From Amycolatopsis bartoniae (GTDB taxonomy: Bacteria; Actinomycetota; Actinomycetes; Mycobacteriales; Pseudonocardiaceae): a DNA stretch of 64,000 bases. The stretch covers positions 124,001-188,000 of the forward strand of contig NZ_JACHWH010000005.1 in the NCBI RefSeq assembly GCF_014191255.1, read 5' to 3'. How positions within the stretch are numbered: the stretch's first letter is position 1; every line of letters begins with the position of its first letter. Below are positions 17,541 to 25,700 of the stretch, in pieces. Under the pieces are notes generated by a model. That model ran no database searches and was not told the DNA's origin. It saw only the letters and a list, made by a program, of their open reading frames with translations. The translations under genes and the position numbers were made by a program.

Positions 17541-19118
17541 ATGAAAGTACGCAGATCACTGGCCTACAGCGCCGCGGCGGCAGCCGTGGGGCTCGCGGTC
17601 GCCTTCACCAGCGGCCCGGCCGTCGCGGTCGCGGCCACGCCCGCGGCCTCGCCGGTCACCGGTATCGTCCTCGGTGTCGGCGCCAAGGAGACCCAGCGCG
17701 TGGTCAGCTGGTACGCCTCGACCGGTGCCGCGCAGGTGGTGCAGGTCGTGCCGACCTCGAAGCTCAACCACGGCCAGTTCCCGCGGGGCGCCCAGACGTT
17801 CCCGGCCACCGTCGCCGCGAACGTCGTCAACGGCGGCTACAACGGACACGCCACGATCGACGGGCTGAAGCAGAACACCAGCTACTCCTACCGCGTCGGC
17901 TCCGGTGACAGCTGGTCGCCGGTGTACACGTTCAAGACGCGGAAGTTCAGCGGCGACTTCGACTTCCTCTTCTTCGGCGACCCGCAGATCGGCTCCTCCG
18001 GCGACACCGCGCGCGACGGCGCGGGCTGGGCGGACACCGTGAACGTGGCGCTCACCGCGAACCCGGACGCCGAACTGCTGGTCTCCGGCGGCGACCAGGT
18101 CGAGTCGGCCAACAACGAGGACCAGTGGAAGGCGTTCCTCGCGCCCGACCAGCTGCGCCAGTACCCGTGGGCGGCCACGATCGGCAACCACGACGTGGGC
18201 GGCAAGGCGTACGAGCAGCACTTCTGGACGCCGAACACCGACCGTTCGGCGCCGTTCTACAACGGTGCCGCGGACACCCGTTCCGGCGGCGACTACTGGT
18301 ACCTCTACAAGGACGTGCTGTTCATCGACCTGAACAGCAACGCCTACGCGAGCGGCTCGGACGACGCCCACATCGGCTACGTCACCGACGTGGTCAAGAA
18401 ACAAGGCGGCAAGGCGAAGTACACCGTCCTCGTCTACCACCACTCGATCTACTCGCCGGCCGACCACGCCAACGACGCCGACAACCAGCAGCGCCGCCAG
18501 GACTTCCCGACGGCGTTCTCGAACCTCGGTGTCGACCTGGTCCTGCAGGGTCACGACCACAGCTACTCGCGCAGCTACGTGATCAAGAACGGCCAGAAGG
18601 CGAACCCGGCCGAGCAGCCCGGGGCCACGCAGGTGGTCCAGGGCCCGGGCGGGGTCATCTACGTGACGGCGAACTCCGCGTCGGGGTCGAAGTACTACGA
18701 CCTCACCGACCCGGACACCGCCGCGGACCCGGACTACGGGCCCGACCCGCTCAACCCGGACAACCACTGGGCCAACTCGGTGGAGAACCAGGAGCACGTC
18801 CGCACCTACGTCAAGGTCGAGGTGCGCGACGACAAGCTGGTCGTGCAGGACATCCGCAGCGGCACCTGCGCGGCACCGAACGCCGCGGTGGAGCTGGGCA
18901 AGGTGTCGTGGTGCGGGCCGGACAGCGGTGCCACGCCCGCCCAGCGCGTCGGGTCCACTGTGGACAAGGTGGTGATCCAGCCCTACGGCCGGAACGACCA
19001 CGACGGCCACGGGCGCCCGCCGGGCCGGCCGGACTGGCTCGACTGGCCGTGGCTGGGCTGGCTGCAGCAGCCGGGCCAGGGCGGTCCGGCGCACCAGACG
19101 CTGACCGAGCTGCGCTGA
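17541..19118 (+). CDS. Secreted purple-acid-phosphatase-like metallophosphoesterase
   Basis: This 525-residue exported phosphoesterase has a signal peptide (hydrophobic stretch to about residue 33), an N-terminal fibronectin-like domain typical of purple acid phosphatases, and a calcineurin-type catalytic domain. All metal motifs are present: FFGDPQIG (about 146), SGGDQV, IGNHDVGG (about 214), VYHHS (about 300) and QGHDHSYSR (about 336). It probably scavenges phosphate from organic esters. The C-terminus is a Pro/Trp-rich tail. A strong hairpin terminator follows at 19125. Confidence 0.88.
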   Translation: MKVRRSLAYSAAAAAVGLAVAFTSGPAVAVAATPAASPVTGIVLGVGAKETQRVVSWYASTGAAQVVQVVPTSKLNHGQFPRGAQTFPATVAANVVNGGYNGHATIDGLKQNTSYSYRVGSGDSWSPVYTFKTRKFSGDFDFLFFGDPQIGSSGDTARDGAGWADTVNVALTANPDAELLVSGGDQVESANNEDQWKAFLAPDQLRQYPWAATIGNHDVGGKAYEQHFWTPNTDRSAPFYNGAADTRSGGDYWYLYKDVLFIDLNSNAYASGSDDAHIGYVTDVVKKQGGKAKYTVLVYHHSIYSPADHANDADNQQRRQDFPTAFSNLGVDLVLQGHDHSYSRSYVIKNGQKANPAEQPGATQVVQGPGGVIYVTANSASGSKYYDLTDPDTAADPDYGPDPLNPDNHWANSVENQEHVRTYVKVEVRDDKLVVQDIRSGTCAAPNAAVELGKVSWCGPDSGATPAQRVGSTVDKVVIQPYGRNDHDGHGRPPGRPDWLDWPWLGWLQQPGQGGPAHQTLTELR

Positions 19119-19124
19119 TTTCCC

Positions 19125-19154
19125 GGGCAGGGGCGGGCTTTCCCGCCCCTGCCC
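19125..19154 (+). terminator. Perfect 13-bp hairpin terminator
   Basis: The arms GGGCAGGGGCGGG (19125-19137) and CCCGCCCCTGCCC (19142-19154) pair perfectly around a CTTT loop, 7 bp after the phosphatase stop. There is no clear T-tract afterwards, as is usual in high-GC actinomycetes. Confidence 0.75.
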
Positions 19155-19178
19155 GCCCTTTCGGAAGGAACCTCCCGG

Positions 19179-20141
19179 ATGCACCCCATCGCCCGCGCGG
19201 CCGCCCTCGCGCTGCTCACCCTGACCGGCCTCGCCTCGGCGCCCGTGGCCGCGGCGCAGGACGCCGCGCCCTGGACGGTGGCGACCGCCGCCAACGACTT
19301 CGGCGCGGGGCGGGAGAACTACAGCTACACCGTCGACGCGGGCGGGCAGGTCGACGACGGTCTCGTGGTCGCGAACCCCGGCACCGCCCCCCTCGACCTG
19401 GCGGTGTACAGCGCGGACGCCTTCACGACGCGGGAGGGCAGGCTCGACCTCCTCACGCGGGACAAGCCCTCGACCGGCGTGGGCGCGTGGGTGCGTCCCG
19501 GCGCCGCCCACGTGACGGTGCAGCCGGGACAGACCACCGAGGTGCCGTTCACGGTGACCGTCCCGGCCGACGCGGCGCCGGGTGACCACACGGGCGGCAT
19601 CGTCACGTCCCTGACGGAGAACGGCGTGGAGCGGCGGGTGGGCCTCCGGATCCAGGTGCGCGTCGGCGGCGAGCTGCGGCCGCAGCTGGCGGTGGAGAAC
19701 CTGGACGTGGACTACTCGGGCACGCTCTCCGGTTCCGGCGACGCGACGCTGACGTACACGGTCCACAACACCGGCAACGCCACGGTTTCCGCCCGTCAGG
19801 CAGTATCGGTGTCGGGCCCGTTCGGCAGCTGGCGCGCGACGGCGGACCCGGTCCCCGACACACCTTCGTTGCTGCCCGGTGAGACGCGGGACGTCTCCGT
19901 CCCGGTGCACGGCGTGGTCCCGGCGCTGGCGCTGACGGGAACGGTCACGCTGACGCCACTGCTCACCGACGCGTCCGGTTCCGTGGCGCCACTGGCGGCG
20001 GTCTCCACGACGGCCCACGGCGCCGCGGTGCCGTGGGCGCTGGTGGGGCTGATCGTCGTGGTGGCCGCGGTGGCCGTCTTCGCGCTCCGGCGGCGGCGGT
20101 CACCGGTCGAAGAACCCGAGAAGGTCGACGTCACCGTCTGA
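19179..20141 (+). CDS. Secreted, membrane-anchored DUF916-like (WxL-interacting-protein-like) protein
   Basis: This 320-residue protein has a signal peptide (to PVAAAQ, about residue 26), two Ig-like beta domains (YSYTVDAGGQVDDGLVVANP; TVQPGQTTEVPFTVTVPADA; TYTVHNTGNATVSA) and a C-terminal membrane helix (about residues 285-306) followed by RRRR. The layout and the PGDHTGGIV segment match the DUF916/peptidoglycan-associated family. Role: probable cell-surface scaffold; partner unknown. The ribosome-binding site GGAAGGAA precedes the ATG. Confidence 0.7.
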   Translation: MHPIARAAALALLTLTGLASAPVAAAQDAAPWTVATAANDFGAGRENYSYTVDAGGQVDDGLVVANPGTAPLDLAVYSADAFTTREGRLDLLTRDKPSTGVGAWVRPGAAHVTVQPGQTTEVPFTVTVPADAAPGDHTGGIVTSLTENGVERRVGLRIQVRVGGELRPQLAVENLDVDYSGTLSGSGDATLTYTVHNTGNATVSARQAVSVSGPFGSWRATADPVPDTPSLLPGETRDVSVPVHGVVPALALTGTVTLTPLLTDASGSVAPLAAVSTTAHGAAVPWALVGLIVVVAAVAVFALRRRRSPVEEPEKVDVTV

Positions 20142-20322
20142 AAACCTCACCAGGACCCTCGGCGACCGGACAATTGCTCCAGCAGGGTGGACATCGACGG
20201 AAACGGCACGTTTTGCCCGGAAGCACCGCTAGCCTGTCGCCAGGATTTCGCATCCGCCCTGGGGGAACAGGGGGCGTGCGCATCGCGCACCGGAGGCGAC
20301 GACGGAGTCCCTGGAGGCAGGA

Positions 20323-20853
20323 ATGCGTCCCTTTCCTTCGCTACGGCCGAAATCGGCGCTGCCCACGAGGCGCACGGTGCTGGCGGGCTCGGCCGCGGTC
20401 GCCGCGCTCGCCACGGTGAGCGCGGCACCGGCCGCGGCGGCCCCGCTGAGCGCGGCCGACGAGGACCTGCTCGTCCAGGTGGCCCGCACCGTGGCGGTGC
20501 TGCCCGTGCCGTTCCCGGCGTTCGACGAAACGGGGCCCGCCACCGGAAGGGCCACCCAGCCGAGGTTGTCCGCGGTGCTCGGCCGGGTGGACCCCGCCGG
20601 GCGGGCGGCGCTGGCCGACGGGCTCGGCCGGCTGCGGACGGCCGGCCCGCTCCCCGGCGAGCCGGAGGCGCTGGTCAGGGCGATCGGCCGGGTGGCGGAC
20701 ACCGCCGGGGCCCTGCCGGGGCTGACGGCGGTCGTCGCCACCGCGCTCGCCACGATCTCGTCCCGGTTCGAGCCGGGCCGCCGCCCCGCCGCCGAGCTGT
20801 GGCTCGACTACGCGCGCAGGTTCGCCGCGATGCCGGTCGGGGGTGCGAGATGA
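20323..20853 (+). CDS. Tat-exported small protein of unknown function
   Basis: This 176-residue protein carries a clear twin-arginine signal (LPTRRTVLAGSAAVAALA) with a cleavage site after APAAAA near residue 45. The mature part is a small helical domain with ADEDLLVQVARTVAVLPVPF and a conserved-looking ELWLDYARRF end. It resembles secreted small subunits that accompany oxidoreductases, but no family can be named. A good ribosome-binding site, GGAGGCAGG, precedes the ATG. The stop overlaps the ATG of the peptidase gene (ATGA), so the two are translationally coupled. Confidence 0.72.
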   Translation: MRPFPSLRPKSALPTRRTVLAGSAAVAALATVSAAPAAAAPLSAADEDLLVQVARTVAVLPVPFPAFDETGPATGRATQPRLSAVLGRVDPAGRAALADGLGRLRTAGPLPGEPEALVRAIGRVADTAGALPGLTAVVATALATISSRFEPGRRPAAELWLDYARRFAAMPVGGAR

Positions 20854-22415
20854 CGTTCTCCCGGCAGACCCACAACCAGCTGCTGCAAGGCCGTGACGAC
20901 CTGATCAGCGGCTTCGCCCAGCGCCGCGGGTTCAACGGCGCCGGTGTCGCCTACCGCGTCCGCGACGGGGAGACCACGGACGAGCCGGTGGTCGTGGTGT
21001 TCGTGACGAAGAAACGGCCGCCGGGTTTGCTGCTCGAAGAGGACCTGCTGCCGCGGCAGGTCAACGTCGGCGGGGTCAACCACGGGGTCGACGTCTTCGA
21101 AGCCGGGCCCTTCGTGCTCGGCGGGACGACGACGTTCGACCCGACGGTCGAGGCGACGCTCACGAAGAAGTACCGTCCGCTGCGCCAGGGCGGCCAGATC
21201 AGCAACATCGGGATGCAGGGCTACGGCACCCTCGGCGCGATCGTGCGCGACCTCACCGACAACTCGCCCTCGATCCTGTCGAACAACCACGTGCTGGTGC
21301 TGAACAACTCCAGCACCTCGGTCGGGCAGGCGATCACCCAGCCCTACACCGGCAGCCCCGCCGACACCGTCGCGCGCGTCACCCGTTTCGTGCCTTACAC
21401 GTTCGGCGTCACGCGGCCCAACCTCACCGACGCCGCGCTCGCGAAGCTCACCGACGACCAGGCGAAGGAGATCACCGACGCCGTCGCGGAGGACCTGATG
21501 GCGCCCTACAGCGTCGACCACCCGTGCGTCGGGCTGTTCTTCGCGGCCGATCCCACCAACTTCTACGGCGTCTCCGCGAAGATCGACAACACGCTGGAGG
21601 CCCTCGGCGCCGACCTGCTCACCCCGGAGGCGATCTACGTGCCCGGTCCGCCGGACCTCGGCGCGCCGGTCGAGAAGGTGGGCGCCCGCACCGGGTACGC
21701 CTCGTCGCGCATCCACGCGATCAACATGAAGTTCCCGGTGTTCCTGGAGATCAACGGCGGCTCGCGGATCGGCTGGTTCACCGACCTGGTCGGCACGACG
21801 CGCTTCGGCTGGCCGGGCGACTCGGGCTCGACGGTCCGGCTCGGCGGGGACGGCGAGACGCGGCTGCCGATCGACCTGGGGCTCAGCAAGTGCGAGGCGA
21901 CGAGCGCGGTGGCCTCGATGTACGACCTGCCGCTGGAGAACGACATCCCGCTCGCTGACCGCATTCGCGACCAGTTCATGGCGGCCAGCACCACCGGCAG
22001 CTTCCTGACCCAGCTGTTCTACCTGAACAACAGCGTGATCCTGGACCGGACCCAGGGCGTCGAGGCGTCGGACAGCGAGAAGGCCGGCGCGGCCAGCATG
22101 TACGACAAGTACCGGGACTTCATCGACTCGGCGCTGGCGGCGCCGGACCGCCCCGGACTGGTGGTGACCCGGGAGAACATCGACGACGCGGCGCTCGGCC
22201 TGGCCTCGTTGCAGACCCGGATGACCACCGAGGAAACCGACGCCACCAACGAGATCTTCACGTCGCTGGTGCGCCAGACCGAAGGGATGAACCACCAGCA
22301 GCTCGTGGCGTTCATGAACCGCACCGACGTGTTCGACAAGGTCTGGGACACCACCGCCGCGGTGCCGACGATCCGCGCGCTCGGTTCGCTCTACCCCGCC
22401 CACCGGCCCCGCTGA
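20850..22415 (+). CDS. Trypsin-like serine peptidase without signal peptide
   Basis: This 521-residue protein has a chymotrypsin-type catalytic triad in order: H147 (LSNNHVLVL), D194 (NLTDAALAKL) and S325 (GWPGDSGSTV). An N-terminal region of about 100 residues (VVVVFVTKKRPPGLLLEEDL) and a helical C-terminal region of about 150 residues flank it. No signal peptide or membrane helix is visible, which is odd for this fold in bacteria and suggests a cytoplasmic protein-processing role or an unusual export route. It is coupled to the Tat-exported protein upstream by an ATGA overlap and lies 12 bp before the prenyl synthase gene. Confidence 0.82.
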   Translation: MTFSRQTHNQLLQGRDDLISGFAQRRGFNGAGVAYRVRDGETTDEPVVVVFVTKKRPPGLLLEEDLLPRQVNVGGVNHGVDVFEAGPFVLGGTTTFDPTVEATLTKKYRPLRQGGQISNIGMQGYGTLGAIVRDLTDNSPSILSNNHVLVLNNSSTSVGQAITQPYTGSPADTVARVTRFVPYTFGVTRPNLTDAALAKLTDDQAKEITDAVAEDLMAPYSVDHPCVGLFFAADPTNFYGVSAKIDNTLEALGADLLTPEAIYVPGPPDLGAPVEKVGARTGYASSRIHAINMKFPVFLEINGGSRIGWFTDLVGTTRFGWPGDSGSTVRLGGDGETRLPIDLGLSKCEATSAVASMYDLPLENDIPLADRIRDQFMAASTTGSFLTQLFYLNNSVILDRTQGVEASDSEKAGAASMYDKYRDFIDSALAAPDRPGLVVTRENIDDAALGLASLQTRMTTEETDATNEIFTSLVRQTEGMNHQQLVAFMNRTDVFDKVWDTTAAVPTIRALGSLYPAHRPR

Positions 22416-22427
22416 CGGGTCCGGGGA

Positions 22428-23342
22428 ATGGACTACCAGGCCGCCGTGCGGTCGCGAATGCGCGAGCTGTGCGAGGACCTGCCGTCCGCGCTGAAGCCCG
22501 CGGTGGTGCCGTTCGTCGACCGGGCGGGCAAGGGCGCCAGGGCGGCGCTAGTCGCCGCCGCCGCGGCGGGCGGCCGAGCCGACCGGACGGAGCTCGTCCG
22601 GCTGGGCGCGATCGTCGAGCTGCTGCACCTGGCCTCGCTGATCCACGACGACGTGGTGGACCGGGCCGCCACCCGGCGGGACCTGCCCAGCGCGCACGAG
22701 CGGGTCGGCCCGGACCTGGCCCTGCTCGCGGGCACGGCCTGCGTGGCGCTGGTCGGCCAGGAGTCCGCCGACCTCGGGCCGCGGACGGCGGCCGCCGTTG
22801 CCCGCTGCACCGCGGCACTCGCGCTGGGCCAGCTGATGGACGTGGAGCGTGCCTACGACACGGGGCTGGACCTGGACGCCTACGTCGCCATAGTGGTCAG
22901 GAAGACCAGCGAGCTGTTCGTGCTGAGCTGCGTGCTCGGTGCCGGTGCCGCCGGGCGCGAGCCCGCGTTCGCGGCGGCGGTCGCGGAGTTCGCCCGGCAG
23001 CTCGGGGTGTGCTTCCAGATCGAGGACGACTGCAAGGACTTCCTGCCCGCGGGCTCGGGAAAACCCGCCGGTACGGACCACCGGCTCGGCTTCTACGGGC
23101 TGCCCACGCTGCACGCCCTGGCCGTCCGCCCCGGCGAGCTGGCCGCGCTCCTGCTCGCGCCGGAGATCGGCGACGCGGAGCTGGCCCGGATCCGGGAACT
23201 CGTGCTCGGCGCGGGTGGTCTGGACCGGGCCGTCCGGGAAGCCCGCCGCCGCCGCGAACTCGCGTTCGCCGCGCTCGCGCCGGTCGAACCGGAACCCGCG
23301 ACGGCGCTGAGAGAGGTGGCCGACGCGCTGTGGACGTTCTGA
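22428..23342 (+). CDS. Trans-isoprenyl diphosphate synthase (polyprenyl synthetase family)
   Basis: This 304-residue enzyme would condense IPP with an allylic diphosphate. Both aspartate-rich motifs are intact: DDVVD at residues 74-78 (LASLIHDDVVD) and DDCKD at about 200-204 (CFQIEDDCKD), followed by GKPAGTDHRLGFYGLPTL, the equivalent of the usual GKPTLP-type region. Length is a little below the usual 320-350. It overlaps the next gene by 13 bp. Chain length is not predictable with confidence; the residues before the first motif (IVELLHLASLIH) lack large aromatics, which would permit a longer product. Confidence 0.88.
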   Translation: MDYQAAVRSRMRELCEDLPSALKPAVVPFVDRAGKGARAALVAAAAAGGRADRTELVRLGAIVELLHLASLIHDDVVDRAATRRDLPSAHERVGPDLALLAGTACVALVGQESADLGPRTAAAVARCTAALALGQLMDVERAYDTGLDLDAYVAIVVRKTSELFVLSCVLGAGAAGREPAFAAAVAEFARQLGVCFQIEDDCKDFLPAGSGKPAGTDHRLGFYGLPTLHALAVRPGELAALLLAPEIGDAELARIRELVLGAGGLDRAVREARRRRELAFAALAPVEPEPATALREVADALWTF

Positions 23343-25231
23343 TCGCCGGTGCGGGACCGGCCGGGAGCACCGCGGCCCGGGCGCTCGCCGAAGCGGGGCT
23401 CGACGTCGTGGTGCTCGAACGGCGTGACCCGCTCCCGGAGTACCACGTCGCACTCGAACCCGGGCCGGTCCCGGGCGGTACGGCCGGGGTCGTGTTGTCG
23501 TTCGGGGACGCGCCACCGAGGCGTTTCGACGACGCGCGGGTCCAGGTGCTGCCGTACCGGGACGCGGTGCTGTCGGTGCGGGAAGCCGCGGTCGCCGCCG
23601 GAGCGCGGCTCGTCGAGGCGGAGCCCGCCCGGGTTCGGCGTGGTGACGCGGAAATCGAGGACGTCGTGCGGCGCTTCGGCGAACCCGTCGTGCTGCTGGA
23701 CGCCACCGGAGCCACCGGCGCCGGGCCCGGCCGGGGCTGGGCCACCACCGGTACCTGGCGCGGCTGCGCACTCGCGGACGAGGTGCTCACCCACCTCACC
23801 CAGCCGGGCGCGAACCTTTCCACCGTCCCGCTCGTGGTCCGGGCGGTGCCCGTGCCCGGCGGGCGCGCCACCATCACGGTCACCACCATGTCGGCCAGTC
23901 CCCTTCCCCACCAGGAGGTCGCCGCTGTGGTCCGGGGCGCCGACCCCCGGCTCGCTGGGGCGCTGCCCGTCGGCGCCCTCGTGGACCATCCGGTCAACGC
24001 CGGGTTCACCCCGGACGGGGCCACCCCGGACGGCGTGCTGACGCTCGGCGAAGCGGCGGGGCTGGTCAACCCGTTCACCGGGGACGGGATCGCCAACGCC
24101 GTCCGCAGCGGCGAGCTGGCGGCGCAGGCGGTGCTGGCGTCCCCCGGCGACGCGGAGCGCATCGCCCACGCGTACCGCCGGGGCCTGCGCTCGGCGTTCG
24201 TCGGCTACTTCCAGTCGGCCCGGCACGCGGTGCGGCACTACCACCTCGCGTGGCGGATCCTGGCGAGCTCGTCCACCTCGGAGCACCCGTTCCACCGGCA
24301 GAGCCATCGCGCGGTGCTGCTGGGCGGGGCCATGGCGCACGACAGCCTGCGGCAGCGGCGCCACCCGGACGAGGTCACGGTGTACCTCGCGCCGTTCACG
24401 CTCGCCTGCAACGAGGTCATGGTGCGGCGGATCGGGGACGAATGGCCGCTGCTCGCGATGCACACCCTCGGTGGCCGGGAACCGGTCCGGCACGCGCTGC
24501 GACCGTCCACTTTGTTCGCGGGGGCACTGCTCTCGGCGGGCGGCCACCCGGACGTCCGGCACGCCCCCGTGGCGGCCGCCATCGAGCTGGCGTTGCTCGG
24601 GGCGCTGGCGCACAGCGTGCCCGCGAGCGAGGCCGAGCCGCTCGCGCGCGGGGTCGACTGGCGGTACGCCTCGGCGGTGATCGCGGCGGACTATCTCCTG
24701 GCCACCGCCACCGAGGTCCTCACCACGACCCGCCCGGAGCTGGCGGCCGCGTTCTCGGCGTGGCTGGCCTCCCTGGTCGCGTTGCGGGCGGAGGAACGGG
24801 TCGTGCCGCTGTGGGAAAGCTTCTTCGAGTTCCCGGCCCGGACGGGAGCGCACCTGGCGGGGGCCGGCGATGCGGACGTGGCGGCGGTGCGCCGGTTGGG
24901 CCGGACGTGCGGCCGGCTGTTCCTGCTCGCGGAGGATCTCGCGCTGCTGCACGGACGGCGCTCGCGGCTGGACACGACACTGGGTGGCGCCCTCGCGGCG
25001 GGGTTGTCCGGGTTGCCGGACCTGGCGGGCACCGCCGACGAGGAGGAAATCCGGTACCGTCGGCCCGCGTTGTCGGCGGTGTGCGAGGAGTCGCTGGCGG
25101 CCGAACTGTCGGCGGCGGACCGCGCGGTGGCCGGGCTCGCCGACGCCCGCTGCCGCCGGGTGCTGAACCACTTCGCGCGCTCGCTGGCGGAGCCCGTCGC
25201 GGCGTACCGTCCGGAGGAGGTGGCCGGGTGA
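23330..25231 (+). CDS. Geranylgeranyl-reductase-like flavoprotein fused to a degenerate prenyl-synthase domain
   Basis: This 633-residue protein has an N-terminal FAD domain (GAGPAG at residues 7-12, VVVLERRD, and GEAAGLVNPFTGDGI near 240-256) of the geranylgeranyl reductase family, which saturates prenyl double bonds. From about residue 390 the sequence follows the polyprenyl synthetase helix pattern (RPSTLFAGALL, AAAIELALLGALAH, VIAADYLLATATEVL, GRLFLLAEDLALLHG). Both DDxxD motifs are gone: the first is AHSVP, and the second keeps only ED. The GTG at 23330 follows GAGAGGTGG and overlaps the active synthase gene. Inference: a reductase tethered to a non-catalytic synthase subunit. Confidence 0.75.
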   Translation: MDVLIAGAGPAGSTAARALAEAGLDVVVLERRDPLPEYHVALEPGPVPGGTAGVVLSFGDAPPRRFDDARVQVLPYRDAVLSVREAAVAAGARLVEAEPARVRRGDAEIEDVVRRFGEPVVLLDATGATGAGPGRGWATTGTWRGCALADEVLTHLTQPGANLSTVPLVVRAVPVPGGRATITVTTMSASPLPHQEVAAVVRGADPRLAGALPVGALVDHPVNAGFTPDGATPDGVLTLGEAAGLVNPFTGDGIANAVRSGELAAQAVLASPGDAERIAHAYRRGLRSAFVGYFQSARHAVRHYHLAWRILASSSTSEHPFHRQSHRAVLLGGAMAHDSLRQRRHPDEVTVYLAPFTLACNEVMVRRIGDEWPLLAMHTLGGREPVRHALRPSTLFAGALLSAGGHPDVRHAPVAAAIELALLGALAHSVPASEAEPLARGVDWRYASAVIAADYLLATATEVLTTTRPELAAAFSAWLASLVALRAEERVVPLWESFFEFPARTGAHLAGAGDADVAAVRRLGRTCGRLFLLAEDLALLHGRRSRLDTTLGGALAAGLSGLPDLAGTADEEEIRYRRPALSAVCEESLAAELSAADRAVAGLADARCRRVLNHFARSLAEPVAAYRPEEVAG

Positions 25232-25461
25232 TCGAGCCGATCGGCGCCCTCCCGGGAGCCCGTCGCGGCGCGCCGTCCGGAAGAGGTGACCGGATGATCG
25301 GGGTCGTGGGTGCCGAACGCTTCGCACACTCCGGCGGAAAGCGCTTTCTCGCGCTGGCTGGAGGAGGTGGCCCGATGATCGGGGTCGTGGGGGCTGAACG
25401 CTCCGTGCCCTCCGGCAGAAAGCGCTTTCTCGTGTGCCGTCCGGAGGAGGTGACCGGATGA
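25228..25461 (+). CDS. Small repeat-derived ORF (77 codons)
   Basis: A GTG at 25228 overlaps the stop of the fusion gene (GTGA) and opens a 77-residue frame made of repeat units 1 and 2 (each RMIGVVGAER...KRFL). Its TGA (25459-25461) overlaps an ATG at 25458 that opens the next frame through units 3-5. The ribosome-binding site GGAGGAGG is good. The product is Arg/Gly-rich with no known domain. It may be a by-product of repeat expansion rather than a real protein. Confidence 0.3.
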   Translation: MIEPIGALPGARRGAPSGRGDRMIGVVGAERFAHSGGKRFLALAGGGGPMIGVVGAERSVPSGRKRFLVCRPEEVTG

Positions 25462-25700
25462 TCGGGCTCCTGGGCGCCGAACGCTCCGCGCACTCCGCCA
25501 GAAAGCGCTTTCTCCCGCCGTCCGGAAGAGGTGACCGCGTGATCGGGCTCCTGGGCGCCCAACGCTCCGCACACTCCGCCAGAAAGCGCTTTCTCGCGCT
25601 GGCTGGAAGAGGTGACCGCGTGATCGGGCTCCTGGGCGCCCAACGCTCCGCGCACTCCGCCAGAAAGCGCTTTCTCCCGCCGTCCGGAAGAGGTGGCCGG
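25273..25700 (+). repeat. Five-unit 81-bp tandem array, each unit with ribosome-binding site, start codon and GAAAGCGCTTTC
   Basis: Units begin with CCGTCCGG or CTGGCTGG, then GGARGAGGTG, a start codon (ATG or GTG) followed by ATCGGG, a conserved GAACGCTCCGC-like stretch, and the palindrome. Palindromes lie at 25337, 25418, 25501, 25582 and 25663 (each 12 bp), so periods are 81, 83, 81 and 81 bp. A partial unit without a palindrome precedes (the fusion-gene stop and the GTG at 25228), and a partial unit forms the start of the lipoprotein gene at 25701. Because 81 is 27 codons, units 3-5 stay in the lipoprotein frame. No spacer diversity is seen, so it is not a CRISPR array. Confidence 0.9.

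Noticed and set aside
25228-25700. Tandem array as a possible CRISPR
   Set aside because: The whole 81-bp period is conserved with no unique spacers and no cas genes are nearby.
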